64,000 nucleotides of DNA from Halosaccharopolyspora lacisalsi (GCF_014137975.1 NZ_JACGWZ010000003.1:483944-547943), one strand, 5' to 3'; shown: positions 43,326 to 52,706, counted from the first letter of the stretch. Numbers and translations: made by a program. The notes: generated from the sequence alone by a model not told the origin.

Positions 43326-43886
43326 GTGCGAGTACGCACCGACGACGAGGTGTATCGGGTCGACGCGGTCTGGCTCGGGCCGCCGAAGGCCACGTTTCCG
43401 TGGCGCGCGCGCTACGTGGCCTGGGGCGTGGGAGCCATGGTCTTCCTCGTCGTGCTGGCCGTCGAGCGCCGGATGAACATCGGTTTCGGTTTCTTCTCCA
43501 CCGCCTGGGCCGTGGTCATCACGATCGCGGTGACTCGCCTCATCTGCTCCCGAATCACACACGAACGGCCGCTGAGCGCGGTCATGGTGATGTGGTTGCG
43601 TGAACTCTCGGCCCCGAGGGAGACGGTGCGTGCCAGGGGTGGCGCTGCCAGTGCGGCACGAGTCCGGATAAGTCAACAGCGACCACGCCCCAAGCAGGCG
43701 AGACGGTCCGGTAAGCCGCGGCGGTCCGGCCGCGCGAAACGGTCCACACAGTCACAGTCCACACGGGGCGGCGGCACCAGCCGGTCCCCGAGCCGCTCCC
43801 GGCGGCCTGCCGAGGGAACCAGGTCCGCCGGCAGGAGCCCACACAGCAAGGAGGTTCGCGGTGTTCGGTCGCGGGCGAGGTCGTGA
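43326..43886 (+). CDS. PrgI/TcpE-like membrane protein with a long basic tail
   Basis: 186 aa, GTG 43326, 6 nt after the previous stop. Two membrane helices close together, YVAWGVGAMVFLVVLAVERR and FGFFSTAWAVVITIAVTRLI, then about 100 residues very rich in Arg, Ser and Lys (QARRSGKPRRSGRAKRSTQS). The two-helix part resembles TcpE/PrgI proteins that sit beside VirB4 ATPases in Gram-positive type IV systems. The basic tail is unusual and could bind nucleic acid or membrane. Its 3' end overlaps virB4 by 26 bp. Confidence 0.65.
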   Translation: MRVRTDDEVYRVDAVWLGPPKATFPWRARYVAWGVGAMVFLVVLAVERRMNIGFGFFSTAWAVVITIAVTRLICSRITHERPLSAVMVMWLRELSAPRETVRARGGAASAARVRISQQRPRPKQARRSGKPRRSGRAKRSTQSQSTRGGGTSRSPSRSRRPAEGTRSAGRSPHSKEVRGVRSRARS

Positions 43887-46752
43887 GCGAGACTCGCAGC
43901 CGGTCTCGGGGCAACCACATCGCGCTGCCGCCCAGTATTCGACGGCGAAGAAGAAGGGCAAGCGCAAGGAACGCAAGCGTTCCGGTGAGCAGGCGGTCCC
44001 GTCCTACACGCCTTCGATCGCGGCGCGTTCCATCGACGGTCACCTGCTGCGCACCGGCCAGGACGTCTTCGCCTGGTACCGGCTTTCCCCGCAGCGGTGG
44101 TCGTTCCGATCGGACTCGCAGCGCCAAGACCTGATCACCGCCATCGCGGGGCAGTACTCGGAGTTGCAGGGCAGGTGGATGCACCTGCGAGTGACCAACC
44201 GGCCCTACCCGATCCGGATGTGGGCCGAGGCCCACGTGTACAACGCTCGTAATCAGCTGCCGGACGTGCCGGGCGCGCTCACCTTCGACGACTACATGGT
44301 CGGAGAGCAGCAGCAGCTCATGGGTCGGTCGATGGCCGAGAAGGAGGTCTATCTCGGTGTCCAGGTGCAGACCCGCACCGTCATGGACCGGGCCGTGGAA
44401 AGCGCCGCCCCGCTGTTGCGCAAGGTGCTGCCGGAGGCCGTCGAGGCCGAACTCGTCGCCCTGGACAGCGAGATCGAGCACCTGGACCAGGTGATCGGCT
44501 CCGCCGGACTGGACGGGCGCCCGGTCACCGCCGAGGAGGTCTCGTGGCTGATGCACCGATCCTGCTCGCTCGGTCTGCCCGCCCCGCGCAACCTCCCCGC
44601 CGTGCCCGGAGCACCGTGGGAACCGGAAGACCTCGCCTCGTTCACCGACGCCGCGGACATGCACCAGGAGCCCTACGCGCCGACGGTGACGGTGCGGGGG
44701 CGCACCGGCTCCAACGCGGGCGTCAGTCGCAACGTCGCGGTGCTGACCCTGGGGCAGTCGCACGGCTTGCAGATCCCGGAGGTCGACGACCCGTGGATGC
44801 AGCATTCGGACCGCCTGCCCGCTCCGGTCGAGTGGTCGGCACGCATCTACGTGCGTCGCCCCGAGGACGTCGGTGGCGAACTGCAACGCCAGATGAACAA
44901 GGTGCGCTCGCAGGTCCGGCACTACACCGAGGAGCACGGCCTGGAGCCGCCGACGTCGTTGGCTCGCCAGGCCGGACGGGTCCTGGAGATCGACGACGAG
45001 ATGACCTCCGGGTTCACGGCGCTGGCCACCCGGGTGCGGTCGTGGTGGCGAATGGCGGTGTCCGGTCCCACCGAGCGTGACGCGTTGAGGCTGGCCCAGC
45101 AGATCCTCGAGATGTACAAGCCGAAGATCGCCATCGAGCACCCGGAAGCCCAGTACTCGTTGGCGCGGGAGTTCATCCCCGGCGAGCAATTGGCCTCCGC
45201 GGCGTACATGCGGCGTGGTTCGGTCGTGTGGGCGGCTTCGGCCATCCCCCAGGCCACCGCGGAAGTGGGGGACCGCAGGGGCGTGCTGCTCGGGGAGACC
45301 TGCACGGCCACGCGCCGGCCGGTGGCCTGGGACCCGTGGATGTCCCAGGAGGTGCGGGACTCCTCGGGACTGACCGCTCTGGTCGCGGGCCTGGGGGGTG
45401 GCAAGTCCTTCCTGGGGGGAGGGCTGGTCTACAAGACCCTGCGCGCCGGGGCGAACTGGACGATCCTGGACCCGTCCGGACCGTTGGCCGAACTGTGCAA
45501 GCTGCCGGAGCTGCGTCCGTACGCGCGACCGATCAACCTGCTCAACGCCCAGCCCGGCATCCTCAACCCGTACCGGGTGGTGGCCGAACCGGAACTGGAG
45601 CACTTCGTCGACGAGGACGACCCCGAGCGCAGCTGGCGGCGCGAGCGTGCGCTGGCCGCGGCGACCCGGCGCCGGCTCGTCCTGGACGTGCTCACCGGCC
45701 TGCTGCCCTACGAGGTCTCCCGGATGCCGCAGACCCGGATCGTGCTGTTGCGTGCCGTTCGCGCCGTGGGAGGTCAGGCCGACGCGCATCCGGGCATGGT
45801 GTTCGAGGCGTTGCGCCGCGACGCCAGTGAGCATCACGAGCACGCCGTGGTGGTGGCCGACTTCCTCGACGAGATCCGCGAGCGGATGTCGCTGCTGATA
45901 CCGGAAGCCGACGCCGACCCGTACTCGCAGACCCGTGAGGACCGGCTGACCGTGCTGACGATGGCAGGTCTGACCCTGCCCAAGGACGGTTCCGGGCGTG
46001 AGCACTGGACCGACAGCGAGGCACTCGGCGTGCAGCTGCTCAACCTGGCGGCTTGGCTGACACAGCGCTCGGTGTACGAACGCCCCAAGGAAGAGCGCAA
46101 GGGCGTGTGGATCGACGAGGCGTTCTTCCTCTCGGAGGTTCCGACCGGCCGGGTGCTGATGAACCGGTTCGCCAGGGACTCCCGGAAGTGGAACGTGCGG
46201 GTGCTGTTGTCCAGCCAGATCCCCGCCGACTTCCTCCGCATCGAGGGGTTCGTGTCGCTGCTCGACTCGGTGTTCGTGGGACGTCTCGACGACGAGCAGG
46301 CTCAGTCCGACGCCCTGCGCCTGCTGAAGGTTCCCGTCGATGCCGGCTACGAGCAGGTCGTCTCGGCCCTGGGGCGCAGGCCGGGGCCGGCCCGGAACAA
46401 CACCGAGCGGGACCGGTCGCCGCGGCAGTTCATCTTCGGTGACGGTGCCAGCGGCGTGGAGCGCATTCGCATCGACTTCGGTGGGCCGCACCTGGAACAC
46501 ATGCGCAACGCGCTGGACACGACTCCGCAGGGCCGTCCGGATGAGTCGGAGGTCAGTGCCGAGGCGGCACCCGGCCGTACGGCCAACTCCGATTCTCCCG
46601 CGCCCGGAGAGCTCGACCACCCGGACGAGCTCGACGAGTTCGGTGAGTGGGAGCTGGAAGCCGCCGCACTCGGCCAGGACGAGCAACCCGCGACTTCATA
46701 CGGAGCCGGGAACAACGGGCATCGGGGCGACGACACGCGAGGAGTTTCCTGA
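43861..46752 (+). CDS. VirB4/TraC-like type IV secretion ATPase
   Basis: 963 aa. Motor ATPase of a conjugation-type channel. Walker A AGLGGGKSFLGGG at about residue 510, Walker B RKGVWIDEAFFLSEV at about 749, then VRVLLSSQIPADFL, the conserved post-Walker B 'SQ' segment of VirB4 proteins. The N-terminal 450 residues are the VirB4-specific region. GTG 43861 has AAGGAGG 8 nt upstream. The first 45 residues are basic and the last 70 acidic. Reads in the same operon as the genes on both sides. Confidence 0.9.
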   Translation: MFGRGRGRERDSQPVSGQPHRAAAQYSTAKKKGKRKERKRSGEQAVPSYTPSIAARSIDGHLLRTGQDVFAWYRLSPQRWSFRSDSQRQDLITAIAGQYSELQGRWMHLRVTNRPYPIRMWAEAHVYNARNQLPDVPGALTFDDYMVGEQQQLMGRSMAEKEVYLGVQVQTRTVMDRAVESAAPLLRKVLPEAVEAELVALDSEIEHLDQVIGSAGLDGRPVTAEEVSWLMHRSCSLGLPAPRNLPAVPGAPWEPEDLASFTDAADMHQEPYAPTVTVRGRTGSNAGVSRNVAVLTLGQSHGLQIPEVDDPWMQHSDRLPAPVEWSARIYVRRPEDVGGELQRQMNKVRSQVRHYTEEHGLEPPTSLARQAGRVLEIDDEMTSGFTALATRVRSWWRMAVSGPTERDALRLAQQILEMYKPKIAIEHPEAQYSLAREFIPGEQLASAAYMRRGSVVWAASAIPQATAEVGDRRGVLLGETCTATRRPVAWDPWMSQEVRDSSGLTALVAGLGGGKSFLGGGLVYKTLRAGANWTILDPSGPLAELCKLPELRPYARPINLLNAQPGILNPYRVVAEPELEHFVDEDDPERSWRRERALAAATRRRLVLDVLTGLLPYEVSRMPQTRIVLLRAVRAVGGQADAHPGMVFEALRRDASEHHEHAVVVADFLDEIRERMSLLIPEADADPYSQTREDRLTVLTMAGLTLPKDGSGREHWTDSEALGVQLLNLAAWLTQRSVYERPKEERKGVWIDEAFFLSEVPTGRVLMNRFARDSRKWNVRVLLSSQIPADFLRIEGFVSLLDSVFVGRLDDEQAQSDALRLLKVPVDAGYEQVVSALGRRPGPARNNTERDRSPRQFIFGDGASGVERIRIDFGGPHLEHMRNALDTTPQGRPDESEVSAEAAPGRTANSDSPAPGELDHPDELDEFGEWELEAAALGQDEQPATSYGAGNNGHRGDDTRGVS

Positions 46753-46754
46753 CC

Positions 46755-48740
46755 GTGTGGGCCGTGACGTTGGTGTTGGGACTCGCCGCCGTGTTCGTGG
46801 TGCTGCGGCGGCGAGCGAAGAGTCGCCGCGAGTACACCGGTGCGGCACGCAGGCGCGGCCCACTGCTGATCGTCACCGCCCTGCTCGGGATGCAGGCGGC
46901 GCTGGGCGCTCCCGCCATCGCCCAGCCCATGAACTGCGGGGAACCGCCGGTCCCGGAACGTCCGGGAGCCGGCATGGTCGGTGCTCTCGATCCGTCCGAG
47001 TCCGGCGACGGTCAGTCGGGCAGCCCCTACGACATGTACGGCTACGCCGGTCAGGTCTGGCACACCTACGACCTCGGTTGCGGCCCGCAGGGGATGACCC
47101 ACCCCAACGCGATGGTCGACACCTGGATCGGCAATCAGCTGTTCAACGTGGGCAAGACCATGGTCGCGGCCACCAACGGTCTGCACTACACGTTGGCCGA
47201 CGGCAACATCCTGGGCCAGCTCGACGACGTCGTCGCGAGCGGAACCGTGGCGCTGTACGACAGCGTGTTCGCCCCCTGGTTCGGACTGGTCGCCCTGCTG
47301 CTGGCCGTGGTGCTGTTCCGCTACATCTGGCAGGGCGACCTGGCCACGATCGGCAAGCGCGGTATGTGGGCGCTGGCCGCGCTCTGGTTCGCCTCGGCCA
47401 CTTATCTGACCCCGCTGGCCTACACCCACGCCCTGGACGGGATGTTGATCAGCGCCACCTCCGCCGTGCAGGGCGGTTTCCTGAGGGAGGTGGGGGTCGA
47501 CGAGCGCGATGCGTTGCCCACCCTGCTGCACAACGAGGTCGTCTACAGCAACTGGTTGCGGGGCGAGTTCGCTCGCCCCGACTCCGACGAAGCCGATCAG
47601 CTGGGGCGGGAGCTGTTGGCGGCTCAAGCGTGGACCAAGTCCGAGGCAGCCGCCGGGGAAGAGGCTCCCACGGTCGATGAGAAGCAGCAGGCCTTCAAGG
47701 AAGTCGCGGCCAAGATGAGCGAGGATTCCTACAGACACCTCCAGGGACTCAGCGGAAGTCGTATCGGCGCCGGGACGCTGGCGATGACTCAGGGACTGGC
47801 CTACACCTCGTTCCAGCTGCTGGCCAAGGCCGCGATTCTGCTCGCCCAGTTGATGCTGAGGATACTGATCCTGGCGGGGCCGCTGATCGGACTCGTCGCG
47901 CTGCTGTACCACGAGGTACTGCGTTCGGTGGGACGGATCGCGGGGGCGGCCATGCTCAACGTGATCGTGATCTCGGCGATGGCCGGGATCCACACTCTCG
48001 TGCTGAACTGGGTCTTCAACCCGACGCGCCCCTTCAGCCCGCTCACCCAGATCCTGCTGGCCGGATTGCTGACGATCATGTTCCTGATGATCGGAAAGCC
48101 GTTCCGGCGCATGGGGCAGATGATCGAGCTGTCGGCCGGGTCCGTGGGCGGTGCGATGCCCCGGGTGCCTCCCGGGGTGTTCTCGCGCTTCCGCGGTGGC
48201 CGAAAGGAGCAGCCGTCCAGCCCGCAGGACGAGTTCTGGGAGCAGGTGAAGTCCTCGGATTCCGAGGACACCACCACGTCGCGCGGCACCGGAGCCAGGC
48301 GCCGCGAGCGTCCGGAGTCCGAGGCGCCCTCCGTCGTGGCCACGGCCCGGCGCATGGACAACGAGACGGCTCGAAGAGAGCTGCCCTCCGGTCCGCCGCC
48401 CGCGGGAAGCGGTACGGACTCGGCGGCTCCGTCCGGCGACGCGAGCAGTCGGCAGCGTCCCGGTGCGGTGCGCAACGGTGGTAACGCGTTGCCGGAGGCG
48501 AGCAGCCGCGTGGTCGACACCTCCCCCGTTTCCGTGGCCTCGTGGGACACCCACGACGAGGACCCCGTGCTGGTGCCGTCCAGAACGGGTGGCCCCGCCG
48601 GTGGTGGTCCCGCCGGTGGTGGTCCGTCCGAGCCCAGCGTCCCGTGGCCGGCACGGCGGAAGGACTCCGAGGTGGTAGCCGGGCGGCCGGTCCAGGTCCT
48701 CTACCGGCCGTCGCGAGGTCTGGAGGTCGCCGATGAATGA
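46755..48740 (+). CDS. TrbL/VirB6-like polytopic channel protein
   Basis: 661 aa. GTG 46755 starts 2 nt after the virB4 stop with GAGGAG upstream. An N-terminal helix (WAVTLVLGLAAVFVVLRRR), a second one with an export-like cleavage region (LLGMQAALGAPAIAQ), then six or more helices in two groups, about 175-235 and 340-455. The last 190 residues are a soluble, Ser/Arg/Gly-rich tail with a GGPAGGGPAGGGPS repeat. Topology and position match the VirB6/ConG subunit. Sequence identity alone would not settle it. Confidence 0.75.
   Translation: MWAVTLVLGLAAVFVVLRRRAKSRREYTGAARRRGPLLIVTALLGMQAALGAPAIAQPMNCGEPPVPERPGAGMVGALDPSESGDGQSGSPYDMYGYAGQVWHTYDLGCGPQGMTHPNAMVDTWIGNQLFNVGKTMVAATNGLHYTLADGNILGQLDDVVASGTVALYDSVFAPWFGLVALLLAVVLFRYIWQGDLATIGKRGMWALAALWFASATYLTPLAYTHALDGMLISATSAVQGGFLREVGVDERDALPTLLHNEVVYSNWLRGEFARPDSDEADQLGRELLAAQAWTKSEAAAGEEAPTVDEKQQAFKEVAAKMSEDSYRHLQGLSGSRIGAGTLAMTQGLAYTSFQLLAKAAILLAQLMLRILILAGPLIGLVALLYHEVLRSVGRIAGAAMLNVIVISAMAGIHTLVLNWVFNPTRPFSPLTQILLAGLLTIMFLMIGKPFRRMGQMIELSAGSVGGAMPRVPPGVFSRFRGGRKEQPSSPQDEFWEQVKSSDSEDTTTSRGTGARRRERPESEAPSVVATARRMDNETARRELPSGPPPAGSGTDSAAPSGDASSRQRPGAVRNGGNALPEASSRVVDTSPVSVASWDTHDEDPVLVPSRTGGPAGGGPAGGGPSEPSVPWPARRKDSEVVAGRPVQVLYRPSRGLEVADE
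48594..48623 (+). repeat. Two tandem 15-bp repeats inside the TrbL-like gene
   Basis: CCCGCCGGTGGTGGT occurs twice head to tail, encoding the PAGGG repeats in the C-terminal tail. Probably prone to copy-number change. Confidence 0.8.
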
Positions 48741-48773
48741 CCGCCGTCGTCCGAGCAGGACCGGGAGGTAACG

Positions 48774-49379
48774 ATGCCGATCCGGACCCATCGGGGTCGC
48801 GCCGCGGTGTATCGCCGATTGTGGGGCTGGCCGCTGCGCTCGCCCAAGCACCTGATCGTCGCGGTCGTGCTCTTCGTGGCCGCTGCCAGCGGTGTGGGGC
48901 TGCTGCTTCCGGAGCCCCCGCAGGGCAGCGCCGCTCGGGAGGAGGGCCGGGGCGTCGGTTCCACGCGAATCTCGGACGGATCCCCGACGGAGTCCGCATC
49001 GAGCACCTCCTCCCTCGAGTCCTCGCCCCCGTCCATCTCGGTGCCCACGGAATCGCCGAAACAGGCACCGCCGAACCCGGACGGTCTGGCCACCGTCGAA
49101 GCCTGGGGCAAGCAGTGGATCAAGCACGCACCGGGGACCACCAGCAGCCAGTGGCTGGAGCGGTTGAAGCCTTACACCACTCCCGAGTTCATCACCCAGA
49201 TGGCCACGATCAACCCGGCCAACATCGCGGCGACGAAGATCACCGGGCCGGTCACCGCGACCTCCTCCACGGCCACCGCCATGCGGGTTCGGCTACCGAC
49301 CGACGCGGGGGTCATCGAGGTCCGGGTCGTCGACACCGATCAGGGGTGGCGAGTCGCCAACTACGAGAAGGTGGCCTGA
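48774..49379 (+). CDS. VirB8/TcpC-like conjugation channel protein
   Basis: 201 aa. A short cytoplasmic N-terminus, one membrane helix (HLIVAVVLFVAAASGVGLLL, about 27-46), a Ser/Pro/Glu-rich linker and a C-terminal domain of about 100 residues (ATVEAWGKQWIKHAPGTTSS, ATAMRVRLPTDAGVIEVRVV) whose pattern fits the NTF2-like fold of VirB8/TcpC. ATG 48774 has GGGAGGTAACG. The stop is immediately followed by the next gene's ATG, 1 nt apart. Confidence 0.72.
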   Translation: MPIRTHRGRAAVYRRLWGWPLRSPKHLIVAVVLFVAAASGVGLLLPEPPQGSAAREEGRGVGSTRISDGSPTESASSTSSLESSPPSISVPTESPKQAPPNPDGLATVEAWGKQWIKHAPGTTSSQWLERLKPYTTPEFITQMATINPANIAATKITGPVTATSSTATAMRVRLPTDAGVIEVRVVDTDQGWRVANYEKVA

Positions 49380-49380
49380 G

Positions 49381-50376
49381 ATGCGCAAACTCGTGCTCGC
49401 GCTGGTGGTGCTGCTGGGCTTCGGCGGGCTGGTCGGCGTGGGTGCCGTCACCGGTCTGCTGGCGGGCATGGGTGGTCGTCAGGGGCAGAGCTGGTCGCAG
49501 TGCAGCAGCGGTCTCGGTCCCTGGGGCAACGCCACCGTCAAGGGCAAGCGCGCGGCCAAGACGTTGAGCGCGGAGTCCCGGCGGATCTCCAAGCGGATCA
49601 TCAGCATCGGCAAGGAGCGGGACCTTCCCCCGCGTGCCTGGCAGATCGCCATCCAGGCGGGCGAGACAGAGTCGAACCTGCGCAACGTCCGTCACGGCGA
49701 CCGCGATTCGCTGGGCGTGTTCCAGATGCGGCCCTCTCAGGGCTGGGGCAGTCCCGCCGAGGTCACCGACGTCGAGTACGCGATCAACAAGTTCTACGAC
49801 GTGCTGGTGGAGGTCGAGGGCTGGAAGGAGATGCGGCCGGGTGAGGCCGCCCAGGCGGTCGAACGTTCGGCCTTTCCCGACCGGTACCACGAAGCGCAGG
49901 CCATGTCCGCGCACCTGGTCAGCACCGTCGGTAACGTCAGCAGCTTCAGCGGCTGCGAACAGCTGTCCTCGACGAGCGCGTTGGCCGCCAAGACCATCTC
50001 CTACGCGGAGAACCAGATCGGTAAGCCCTACGTCTGGGGCGCGGCCGGCCCGCACTCCTTCGACTGCTCCGGGCTCGTCCAGCAGGCGTGGGCCGCCGCC
50101 GGGGTCCAGATCCCGAAGTACTCCCAGACCCAGTACGCCCAGGCGGGCAAACACGTACCGCTGGAGCAGGCGCAGCCGGGGGACCTGGTGTTCTGGGGGA
50201 CCGGGCGGAACCCGGGCGCGATTCACCACGTGGCGCTGTACGTGGGGAACAACAAGATCATCCAGGCTCCGCAGCCGGGTGAGACAGTGGAGCGCACCGA
50301 GCTCTGGGACGGCGGCGAGCTGCTGCCGACGGTGGTGCGCCCCGTCCCCGACGAGGCCGCGCGGGACTCGAAGTGA
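49381..50376 (+). CDS. CwlT-like two-domain cell wall hydrolase (lysozyme-like + NlpC/P60)
   Basis: 331 aa. A signal/anchor helix (LVLALVVLLGFGGLVGVG) leads into a lysozyme-like domain with IAIQAGETESNLRNV (possible catalytic Glu) and LGVFQMRPSQGWG. The C-terminal NlpC/P60 domain has the catalytic Cys in HSFDCSGLVQQAW (about 228) and His in GAIHHVALYVGNN (about 281). The same pairing is found in CwlT/TcpG of Gram-positive conjugative elements, where it opens peptidoglycan for the channel. Acts outside the membrane. Confidence 0.88.
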   Translation: MRKLVLALVVLLGFGGLVGVGAVTGLLAGMGGRQGQSWSQCSSGLGPWGNATVKGKRAAKTLSAESRRISKRIISIGKERDLPPRAWQIAIQAGETESNLRNVRHGDRDSLGVFQMRPSQGWGSPAEVTDVEYAINKFYDVLVEVEGWKEMRPGEAAQAVERSAFPDRYHEAQAMSAHLVSTVGNVSSFSGCEQLSSTSALAAKTISYAENQIGKPYVWGAAGPHSFDCSGLVQQAWAAAGVQIPKYSQTQYAQAGKHVPLEQAQPGDLVFWGTGRNPGAIHHVALYVGNNKIIQAPQPGETVERTELWDGGELLPTVVRPVPDEAARDSK

Positions 50377-50518
50377 TCCGGTGACGACGCGCCCGGCGAC
50401 GGGACGCCACGTTTCCCGCCCGAGCGGCGAGAATGTTTCGTGTCCGGTGATCCGTCGCGCTCGTGCCGGTGGCCGAACAGCCGACGGCGATGCCCGCACA
50501 CCTGCAGGAGGATTGAGG

Positions 50519-50980
50519 ATGTTCACCCCGAATCCCATTCCGCGTCCGAGCGGTCCGCCCGCGTCGAGCACACCACTCGGGGACTACCTCTCCGAGGCGA
50601 GCCACGGCGTCGACAGCGGTTACGCGGTGCTGCCCCGCTCGCTGGCGGAATCCATGCCACTGCCGTGGCAGCAACACATGCGCCAACTGCTCGAGGAGTT
50701 CCACCAGGCTTTCGGGCACCTGCGGTGGCCGATCTACCAGGTCGTCCCCTCCCGCTACGAACTGCTCACCGATCTCGACGACGACCAGCTGGCCGAGGTG
50801 GGATGCACCGTCGAGGTCGGCGACAGCGGTGAGCTGGAGTACCGGTGGCGGGACGGTCGGACGGTGGAGAACCCGGAGACCAAGCAGGTGCTGGTCTCCT
50901 GCATGGACCCGATCCCGCATCGGGGATCCGGTGGTGGCCAGGGTCAGCAGCCGGCTCCGGCACCGCCCCCCACCTGGTGA
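50519..50980 (+). CDS. Operon-end hypothetical protein
   Basis: 153 aa. ATG 50519 has a GGAGGATTGAGG leader. No signal or membrane helix. The centre (LPWQQHMRQLLEEFHQAFGH, YQVVPSRYELLTDLDDDQLA) is helical-plus-strand; the C-terminus is Gly/Gln/Pro-rich. About 140 nt separate it from the hydrolase, same strand, so it may be the last gene of the channel operon. No family recognised. Confidence 0.6.
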   Translation: MFTPNPIPRPSGPPASSTPLGDYLSEASHGVDSGYAVLPRSLAESMPLPWQQHMRQLLEEFHQAFGHLRWPIYQVVPSRYELLTDLDDDQLAEVGCTVEVGDSGELEYRWRDGRTVENPETKQVLVSCMDPIPHRGSGGGQGQQPAPAPPPTW

Positions 50981-51032
50981 GTTCCTCCTTCCGCCTCGTG
51001 ACATGCGCGTGCGGGCATGGCAGGCTCGGGTC

Positions 51033-51239
51033 ATGGACCCGAACGGCTGGTACTTCTGCCTACAGCATCGCGAAGTCGAGTCCGGTGCCGGTTGTCGCTC
51101 GGTCGATCGGTTGGGTCCCTACCCCGACGCCGGTACCGCCGCGCAGGCCCTCGAAATAGCCCGGCAGCGCACCAAGGCCGCCGACGAGGCCGAGCGACGT
51201 TGGGACGAGACCGGACGAGGCCGGGACGAGGAGGACTGA
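51033..51239 (+). CDS. Conserved small actinobacterial protein
   Basis: 68 aa from ATG 51033 (ATG 51003 also in frame). The sequence WYFCLQHREVESGAGCRSVD then RLGPYPDAGTAAQALEIARQ has two Cys and a His that could bind metal, followed by an acidic helical tail (ADEAERRWDETGRGRDEED). It lies 6 nt before the RNase II-like gene and is likely co-transcribed. Function unknown. Confidence 0.65.
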   Translation: MDPNGWYFCLQHREVESGAGCRSVDRLGPYPDAGTAAQALEIARQRTKAADEAERRWDETGRGRDEED

Positions 51240-51245
51240 ATCCTC

Positions 51246-52706
51246 ATGGCGGCGGCGTGCGGACCACAGGATGGTGCCGGTGCTGTCGCCGTCGGGCAGG
51301 GCGCCGGACCGGACTTCTCGGCCGTGCGCGCGGAGTTGGGGCTGCCCGGGGAGTTCTCGTTCGCGAGCCTGAGCGAGGCGGAGCGGGTCGTGGTCGATCC
51401 CGCCTTCACGGACGTGCGCGTGGACGCCACCGACCTGGCGATGGTCACCGTGGACCCGCCGGGCTCCAAGGACCTCGACCAGGCCGTGCTGCTGGAACGT
51501 CGTGGCCGCCGGGGTTATCGAATCCATTACGCCATCGCCGATGTCGCGGCCTTCGTCCCGCCCGGTGGAGCCCTCGACGTCGAGACGCACCGCCGCGGTC
51601 AGACGCTCTACCTCCCCGACGGCACCGTGCCGCTGCACCCGACGTTGTTGTCCGAGGGCGCCGCCAGTCTGCTGCCCGAGCAGACCCGGCCCGCCGTGCT
51701 GTGGAGACTCGACCTCGACGGTGACGGTGTCCCGGTACGGGTCGACGTACGGCGTGCCTGGGTGCGTTCGGTGGCCCAACTCGACTACGAGGGGCTGCAG
51801 CGATCGCTGGCTCTCGGGACCCCGTCCCCGGCGGTGGCGTTGCTGCCCGAGGTGGGCGAACTCCGCAGGGAACAGGCGGTTCGCCGTGGGGCGATCGAGC
51901 TCGGGCTGCCCGAGCAGCAGGTGAACCCGGACGGGGACGAGGGCTGGTCGCTGACGTTGCGGCCCCGGTTGCGACTGGAGGCCTACAACGCCGAGATCTC
52001 CCTGATGACCGGAATGTGCGCGGCGGAGATGATGTGCTCGTCCGGGATCGGAGTACTGCGTACGGTCCCCGATCCGGAACCGGGGACGATCGAAGTGCTG
52101 CGCAGGTCGGCGGCCCGGTTGGGACTGGACTGGCCGTCCTCGGTCGGCCCCGCCGAGTTCCTCGCCGGCATCGATCCGGCTCGTCCCGACGCCCTGGCAC
52201 TGCACGTGGCGGCCATCCGGTTGCTTCGGGGCGCGGGATACACCTCTTTCGAGGACGGTGCGCCCGGAAAGACCCGCCACGCCGGTATCGGTGCCGCTTA
52301 TGCGCACGTCACGGCGCCCCTGCGGCGCCTCGTGGACCGGTACGGAGCCGAGGTGTGCCTGGCCGTCGACGCGGGGCGGGACGTACCGGAGTGGGTGAGT
52401 ACGGCGTTACCGCAGTTGCCCTCCGTCATGGGGGGGTCCGACCGGGTCGCGACCCAGGTGGAGCGGGCGTGCATCGCCCAGGCGCAGTCCTGGACCCTGA
52501 CCGGCCACATCGGCGAGGAGTACGTCGCCACCGTGCTGCGTGCCGAGGGGGACGGTGGCGAGGTCTTCGTGGCCGATCCGCCGGTGATCGCGCCGTGCCG
52601 GGGCGACGGCCTCGAGGAGGGACGGCGGGTGCGTGTGCGCCTGTTCGAAGCCGATCCCGTCCGGCGTGCCGTCGCGTTCGAAGTGGTGGCCCCCACACCG
52701 CTGTGA
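51246..52706 (+). CDS. RNase II-family (RNB domain) exoribonuclease
   Basis: 486 aa. The RNB active site is visible as VTVDPPGSKDLDQAVLLERR (Asp cluster binding Mg2+), followed by YRIHYAIADVAAFVPPGG and QTLYLPDGTVPLHPTLLSEG. No clear cold-shock or S1 domains flank it, so it is the short RNB form common in actinobacteria. Expected to degrade RNA 3' to 5'. The ATG at 51246 follows the small gene directly. It marks the return of backbone after the channel operon. Confidence 0.88.
   Translation: MAAACGPQDGAGAVAVGQGAGPDFSAVRAELGLPGEFSFASLSEAERVVVDPAFTDVRVDATDLAMVTVDPPGSKDLDQAVLLERRGRRGYRIHYAIADVAAFVPPGGALDVETHRRGQTLYLPDGTVPLHPTLLSEGAASLLPEQTRPAVLWRLDLDGDGVPVRVDVRRAWVRSVAQLDYEGLQRSLALGTPSPAVALLPEVGELRREQAVRRGAIELGLPEQQVNPDGDEGWSLTLRPRLRLEAYNAEISLMTGMCAAEMMCSSGIGVLRTVPDPEPGTIEVLRRSAARLGLDWPSSVGPAEFLAGIDPARPDALALHVAAIRLLRGAGYTSFEDGAPGKTRHAGIGAAYAHVTAPLRRLVDRYGAEVCLAVDAGRDVPEWVSTALPQLPSVMGGSDRVATQVERACIAQAQSWTLTGHIGEEYVATVLRAEGDGGEVFVADPPVIAPCRGDGLEEGRRVRVRLFEADPVRRAVAFEVVAPTPL

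Noticed and set aside
43582..46686. 1034-codon open frame on the minus strand opposite virB4
   Set aside because: Codon-position shadow; no recognisable domain, while the plus strand encodes a complete VirB4.
48594..48623. Tandem repeat considered as a regulatory or mobile feature
   Set aside because: In frame within the coding sequence and encodes a Gly/Pro/Ala linker, so it is best read as low-complexity protein.
46347..49127. 926-codon open frame on the minus strand opposite the TrbL-like and VirB8-like genes
   Set aside because: Covers three real genes antisense and has no start context or domain.
51003..51032. Longer start for the small protein before the RNase II gene
   Set aside because: The added ten residues (MRVRAWQARV) look non-conserved; ATG 51033 gives the compact MDPNGWYFC start.
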